A DNA stretch of 64,000 nucleotides, from the NCBI GenBank assembly GCA_943737045.1, contig CALSFV010000047.1, positions 1 to 64,000 of the forward strand, written 5' to 3'. This DNA comes from Parapristionchus giblindavisi. Lineage: Eukaryota > Nematoda > Chromadorea > Rhabditida > Diplogasteridae. Every line of letters starts with the position of its first letter. The first letter of the stretch is position 1. Below, in pieces: positions 59,901 through 64,000 of this stretch. The notes under the pieces are model-generated. The model was not told where the DNA came from. It ran no database searches and saw only the letters and a list, made by a program, of their open reading frames with translations. The translations under genes were made by a program, and so were the position numbers.

Positions 59901-62607
59901 CGTGTTAAGAATGATGAAACAACTTGTTCTGAGCCATTCTGAGCTGGAAATTATGTCATGCATGACTCTTAATTCTTACCTCGCTTCAATTGATATCTGT
60001 AGCGACATTCATTCAGTTCAACGAAATTTTTCGATAATATTGAGAGAAACATTGATCTTAAGACATCCACAAAATGTCGGAAAGCTTATGAACGAGTCCA
60101 CAAATGTGTTTCGTGTCAAAAAATATAGAAAATGGGGGGTTGGGGGGGTGTCCCCCCCCCAAACAATCAAAAGCTCACTTCTTCCAAGTAATTTTGCCGT
60201 TCAAAATTCAAAGCAAATAGTTTTATGTTGTCGTTTTTCATATATTTTTTCGACAATTCGTCTAATAAGTCAAAAAACAATAGAAGAGTGTCCATACTTG
60301 GCGACTCGAGCAGTCTATGCGGAAGGGTGCGCAGCACCCTTCCGCGCTAGCGCAATGCTCCTCCCGCGCTTCAAGTATAATAATGAAACGCGCAGAAGTA
60401 AACAAAATTAATGGATCCCCCTAGCACTGCTAGTTAACCCCTATATAAAGAATCGCAATTCGACCGATTTACTGCGGTAGGTTTTTTGAAATTTCTTTTG
60501 TCAAGACGTTGGGGGAAATATGCCAGATTCCGGCTACTGGGGTTTTCGACCACGCCGAATCGAATGGAAGTGGTCCCGAGCCGATCCGGAGCCGTCTTTT
60601 AGGTGAAACGCCGGCTCTCGGGTTTTTTGCGCTTTTTGGCGCCAAACTTGATATTAAATGTATCAAAAATTGCAAGTTGGAGTATGAACATGACCACAAG
60701 ACTTGGGGCAATCTAATTTGTATTTTTGCCGATTTTTCACTTTCACGCAGAGCCGGGAAATTGCGGTCAAACTTGGTGGAGAGCAAAAAAAGGCGAAAAT
60801 AAAAATGCGGAAATATAAATGCTCAAAAACTGTGCAGACGATTTTCGGGAGAGAGACTTATGTTAGGCAACTTTTTACGGCGCATCTTATGGTGCTAATT
60901 TCGCGCAAATAAAAATACTTCCCGATGACGAAATAGGCATGAGAAGAAAACCGGGAAGTAGGTTTTTCGCGATTTTCACCCATTCATCTTGACTTTCACG
61001 TCCCGGCTCCTGAAGGGCAATTGTACAACTCGATGAGGCGCAACTTTTTGCTTTTGGACCCAACTCATTCGGTGCGATATCCACGGAGCTGTGCGGTCGC
61101 GAAAAATGGTCAATTTTTAACTTTTTCAAAAAACTCAAATTTCGCACCTTTTTTATTCAACCAAACTATGCTCATGTTGTAGCGCTTGAAAAACTGGTTT
61201 AGAAAAATCATGTACGTTCACCTCCGCACGACCTCTTTATACCGCGAAAAATCGCCGAAAAGGTGCGAAAACACGATTTTGCCGGTTTTCTTGGTTAAAT
61301 TTATTTTTAAATTTGTTTTAGGCGTTTTATATGGCAAAGAAAGTTGTAGCCCCACTCTTTACGCGTCGATTGGTGTATAATATGACTATGTTTCATAATC
61401 AAAATCATTCGTGGCGTCGAGGTAAAGAGGTACCACTCTAAAATCACCGAGCGGGTTCGAACCCCGGTTCGATCCAAAACTTTTGCTGATTTTTACAGAG
61501 CGAAAGAAAGTGTTCCAAGGTAATTTTTGATGCCGGGAATGATGAAACGACTTGTTTTGAGTCATTCTGAGCAGGAAAATATGTCATGCATGACTCTTAA
61601 CTCTTACTTCGCTTCAATTGATATCTGTAACGACATTCATTCAGTTCAACGAAATTTTTCGATAATATTGAGACAAACATTGATCCTAAAACATCCGTAA
61701 AATGTCGGAAAGCTTATGAACGAGTCCACGAATGAGTTTCATGTTATGCAATATAGAAAATGGGGGGTTGGGGGGGTGTCCCCCCCAAACAATCAAAAGG
61801 TCGAGCTTGCTTCCAAGTAATTTTGCCGTTCAAAATTCAAAGCAAATAGTTTTATGTCGTTTTTCATATATTTTTTCGACAAATCGTCTAATAAGTCAGA
61901 AAACAAGAGAAAAGTGTCCATACTTGGCGACTCGAGCAGTCTATACGGAAGGGTGCGCAGCACCCTTCCGCGCTAGCGCAATGCTCCTCCCGCGACTCAA
62001 GTATAATAATGAAACGCTCGGAAGTAAAACAATTTTCGGCTCTGCCCCTAGCACTGCTAGTTTCGATAATAACATATGCTTTACATTCCTTTTATACCTA
62101 TACTTTTTTTAAAATTTCCTCCCTCTAAACCTTTAAACGTCCATTTTTCAGTACACGTGCGAGAAGCAACAAGAATACTACAATGCCGATCGACCTTCTT
62201 TTTTTCTTCATTCATGAATAAATCATTTACATTGCTTTGATGTATTCCTAAGTGGTTCCAATACCACTAAGATATTTTTAAACACAAGGAGAAATCAAAA
62301 TATGATCAGATAAAATCAAAATATGATCAGAAGAAATCAAGATCTGATCAGGTGAAATCAAGATCTGATCATGCCAAAAACAAATTAGGATTTCTCCTGA
62401 TCAGATCTTGATTTCTCCTGATCTGACTTTGATCGAATTACCTGAGTAAAATATTTGCTTAAACGTCTTAAAAATTATTTCAAGGCATAAAATATGAGTA
62501 ATACTTAGCAGACTAGATATTGCAGCATTTTCGTAGTTCTTCCTATTTAATCAATATATATCATTCACATTATATCGTTACTTTCTCTTGTCCAAGAAAC
62601 GATAAAC

Positions 62608-62652
<45 letters not shown>

Positions 62653-62658
62653 TATTAC

Positions 62659-62718
<60 letters not shown>

Positions 62719-63230
62719 AAGACACCTTTCCATCGTCAGTTCCCATGATCGCGAGTATCCAATCCAGATCTGACGAGATTTTTTTTAAATATAATTAATT
62801 TAAAATTAATTTCCCATAAAAAACAATCGGTTTATTACTTACTTTGCGAGGTTGCTTCGTTCTTGAAGAGGGGCGATGGATAGATCGCAGATGCGGTTAC
62901 TCGGAATGGCGTCGGCCACTTTGTCCAGCTCCGTTTCTCGTTAGAACCTGCAACGAGAATCGATAAGATGTCCTAAACATTGCAACAACATAGGTCGAAA
63001 AGTATGTTACAAAGTACCAAGCCTGATCGGGTTTAGAGCCAAAATTTCACAAAAATAGAAAAACCTGACCGTATAACCTAGCTATACGACCTATGTGCAA
63101 CAACAAACAAAAAAAGTTGACAAATAATGTACCACACGGCGGAAGATCGTAGAGGATGAGCTCACTCTCCGTGGCAACGAAGACATAGTCAAGCGAGCAT
63201 AGACTCGGATGCACATTCGTACATGGCATA
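54015..63230 (-). CDS. WD40/beta-propeller-like repeat protein, 5' partial
   Basis: Exons with consistent phase: 63133-63230, 62843-62947, 62726-62769, 57383-57436, 56579-56688, 56414-56495, 56157-56214, 56016-56069, 55781-55881, 55591-55660, 55269-55391, 54449-54552, 54252-54365 and possibly a final nine-base coding piece 54015-54023 ending in TGA. About 374 residues are visible; the first exon begins in mid-codon, so the gene starts beyond or near the window edge. The protein shows repeated beta-propeller-type blade strands: DYVFVATESELILYDL, LAIMGTDDGKLFSL, ARLVVCHDKESIRVYSI, HLIVIGTTTGTILIV, HPLILSADMKGTVAVSIY and PILVCGAGGVQ, plus DAHPAAITALSIAWM as a linker. This pattern is known in WD40-like scaffolds, including the C-terminal propellers of ARHGEF10 and JIP-type proteins, but I cannot assign the family. 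The third intron (5.3 kb) holds a large transposon-like element. Confidence 0.68.
54065..54155. mobile_element. GAGA-stem MITE, diverged fragment
   Basis: Apex CTTTCTTTGCCAGACGAGAGAG remains; in the last intron of the propeller gene. Confidence 0.5.
54750..54860. mobile_element. Palindromic MITE (GCATCGTTACATTTGCC), copy
   Basis: Third copy of the family at 15256 and 39213. Confidence 0.8.
54885..55080. repeat. Repeat with GGGTGGGTATTGCCGCTAGCG end
   Basis: AAATCGGGTGGGT units recur. A relative is at 45655-45800, which ends in GTTGCCGCTAGCGGCAATG. Confidence 0.6.
55150..55255 (-). repeat. Dispersed repeat (GTGCCCTATGGTG to AATAGATGTACAAG)
   Basis: The same roughly 100-bp piece occurs at 11410-11510, 12105-12210, 33055-33150 and 57495-57570, always in or near introns. 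Words: ATAGATGTACAAGAATAAG and GCATGCACTTTAAAT. Confidence 0.7.
56840..56902. repeat. (ATT)n microsatellite
   Basis: Pure ATT run just before a GAGA-stem MITE. Confidence 0.95.
56908..57042. mobile_element. GAGA-stem MITE, copy
   Basis: Arms GTCCGCTCTGGCCACTCTC and GTGTGGCCAGAGCGGC. Confidence 0.8.
57588..57732. repeat. Dispersed CATGGGCGC...GCCCATGTA repeat, copy
   Basis: Longer relative of 13810-13888. Confidence 0.6.
58808..60435 (+). repeat. 1.63-kb tandem unit, copy 1
   Basis: Starts AACCCCTATATAAAAGATCG (TATA-like) and ends CCCTAGCACTGCTAGTT. Includes the tRNA-like module at 59784-59845 and the perfect hairpin GGAAGGGTGCGCAGCACCC near 60321. Open frames inside are parallel in both units simply because the units are recent duplicates. 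Confidence 0.85.
59784..59845 (+). other. tRNA-like module with Pol III A- and B-box-like words, copy 1
   Basis: TGGCGTCGAGG (A-box-like) is followed 42 bp later by GGTTCGAACCC (B-box-like), and the latter sits in a T-arm hairpin CGGGTTCGAACCCCG. In true tRNAs the two boxes begin 44 bp apart. No cloverleaf acceptor stem is seen, so it is not called as a tRNA. Confidence 0.45.
60436..62061 (+). repeat. 1.63-kb tandem unit, copy 2
   Basis: Head-to-tail with copy 1, roughly 90 percent alike or more by eye, with the same start, hairpin and end. Confidence 0.85.
61412..61473 (+). other. tRNA-like module, copy 2
   Basis: Same layout and spacing as copy 1, in the second tandem unit. Confidence 0.45.
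62610..62717. repeat. (ATT)n microsatellite
   Basis: About 105 bp of ATT with ACT interruptions, ending 9 bp from the donor of propeller exon 3. Confidence 0.95.
62988..63098. mobile_element. MITE with TAGGTCGAAAAGTATG termini
   Basis: Ends CATAGGTCGAAAAGTATGTT and CTAGCTATACGACCTATG. Fills the intron between propeller exons 1 and 2. Confidence 0.65.
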
Positions 63231-63280
63231 CTAATCGATAACTGCAACCGGTATTATTATTATTATAATTAGTATTATTA

Positions 63281-63610
63281 TTACTCCTCGTAATTTATTT
63301 GTATTACTGGTACTGGTGTGTGTGAACAGCACAGTGGCTTTAGGTCCCGATTTTGCCCCAAAATAGGCATGAACTTGATCTTTTCAGAGTGCCTGAATAG
63401 CATGGGATCCCGAGGTGTAATTATGCACAATATGAGGCCGTTTGTGAGAAAGTCGAACAAGGTCTGGTACATCATTTTTTTGAAAACCTGCGAGAAGGGG
63501 TTCTCAAGGGTGCTGATGACGATGGGCATGTTCATTTTGCACCTGGCGTCACCGTTGAGGCCAGACGGCGTCGCGTTGAAATCGCGTGTTTGGTAATTTC
63601 TTGTCGCCTG
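63281..63610 (-). CDS. Unassigned open frame at right edge
   Basis: The minus strand is open across roughly 63281-63605, with residues such as KMNMPIVISTLENPFSQVF and FDFLTNGLILCII. The plus strand is open over nearly the same span. No splice junction links it in phase to the propeller exon at 63230. It may be a degenerate transposon frame. Confidence 0.2.
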   Translation of the reverse strand, partial: QATRNYQTRDFNATPSGLNGDARCKMNMPIVISTLENPFSQVFKKMMYQTLFDFLTNGLILCIITPRDPMLFRHSEKIKFMPILGQNRDLKPLCCSHTPVPVIQINYEE

Positions 63611-63863
63611 ATGGTGCTAAAATTAACAGACCAATGTTTCCGGTGTACAATTTGATGGCGATCACGCCTGTCTAATTCATTTTCCATGAAAAAAATTTCA
63701 CAAGCTTCAAATATGTAACTTTTCTCAGAGGCAAAAGTGTGCGAGCGACATAGCTAGATCGGAATTACCTCAGGGTGCAACAGAAAAAATTTCAACGATT
63801 TTGGTGAATGGCAAAGCGAGAAAATCAACTTTTAGTGAAGTAATCTGGTCGCTCACAACAGAG

Positions 63864-64000
63864 GCCGTATCCATGAACGTTTGTCGGACTTTGCCGGCAA
63901 AAGCGTTTGCCGCGGCAAACGTTTGCCGTGGCGAACGCTTTTGCCGGTAAATGGTTTGTCGGTATCCAAGAAACCCTTTTCACCTTGGCAAACGTTTGCC
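63864..64000. repeat. Palindromic GCAAACGTTTGCC array, cut by the window end
   Basis: Starts GAGGCCGTATCCATGAACG, resembling the CCGTATGCATGAACG MITE ends, then alternates GGCAAACG and CGTTTGCC words. Confidence 0.6.

Larger units (their letters stand above)
57788..62446. mobile_element. 4.66-kb terminal-inverted-repeat element
   Basis: Left end CTCAGGTAATTCGATCAAAG and right end CTTTGATCGAATTACCTGAG are exact inverted repeats continuing into GTCAGATCAG; each is flanked by TA. Both ends carry arrays of CTGATCAG words (57838-57890 and 62300-62415). The interior consists mainly of two tandem 1.63-kb units. No transposase domain is recognised, so it is probably non-autonomous. It lies inside the third intron of the propeller gene. 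Confidence 0.75.

Noticed and set aside
59902..60411. 169-codon plus-strand frame and its relative at 61732-62112
   Set aside because: Part of the duplicated 1.63-kb unit; similarity follows from DNA duplication, and the peptide contains runs caused by G and C homopolymers and a hairpin.
58841..60786. Parallel minus-strand frames with SPKRRLRIGSGP
   Set aside because: Same reason: recent tandem duplication, no start context, no domain.
59784..61473. tRNA genes
   Set aside because: A- and B-box-like words are present, but no acceptor stem or anticodon arm can be drawn.

Overview
The window looks like nematode nuclear DNA. Genes are split into many short exons (about 38 to 333 bp), acceptors are mostly (T)TTCAG or TTACAG, introns are AT-rich, and the intergenic and intronic space is full of Tc1/mariner-type fold-back elements, MITE-like palindromes, ATT/TA microsatellites and short dispersed words such as TTTGATC and TACGGTA. 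A diplogastrid or other free-living nematode is my guess; the sequence does not name a species. All gene models were assembled by eye from splice sites and codon phase.

All recognised genes lie on the minus strand. From right to left: (1) a 5'-truncated gene of 13-14 exons for a WD40/beta-propeller-like protein (63230 to 54015); (2) a nine-exon homologue of the alpha/beta hydrolase BPHL (valacyclovir hydrolase) with an intact Ser/Asp/His triad (49968 to 45199), whose sixth splice junction would make an in-frame TGA; (3) five phase-consistent exons of a Ser/Pro-rich protein (38187 to 32572), a separate gene or the 5' part of the next; (4) a complete 13-exon, 401-aa dual-specificity-phosphatase-fold protein (29424 to 19135) whose HC(X)5R signature is replaced by YS(X)5R, so it is predicted to be catalytically dead; (5) a ten-exon, 373-aa SUZ-domain protein resembling SZRD1 with a long Ser/Pro/Gln-rich tail (16370 to 9035). 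One more likely exon lies at 2371-2502. The gaps between genes are 2.8 to 7 kb, so an operon is not supported.

Repeats by region: 1-2.4 kb polypurine tract and TACGGTA cluster; 3.2-8.6 kb three large fold-back elements separated by (TA)n; 9.8-10.7 kb GC-rich hairpin element and a second hairpin; 19-34 kb the densest MITE field; 34.9-35.3 kb a LINE 3' remnant; 35.5-37.1 kb a palindromic Tc1-like element with transposase fragments; 39-57 kb more MITE copies; 57.8-62.4 kb a 4.66-kb terminal-inverted-repeat element holding two tandem 1.63-kb units, sitting inside an intron of the propeller gene.

The most interesting points are the pseudophosphatase active site, the orientation rule of TACGGTA/TACCGTA clusters next to splice sites, a tRNA-like/Pol III-box module shared by two unrelated repeat structures, and the composite element in the propeller-gene intron.
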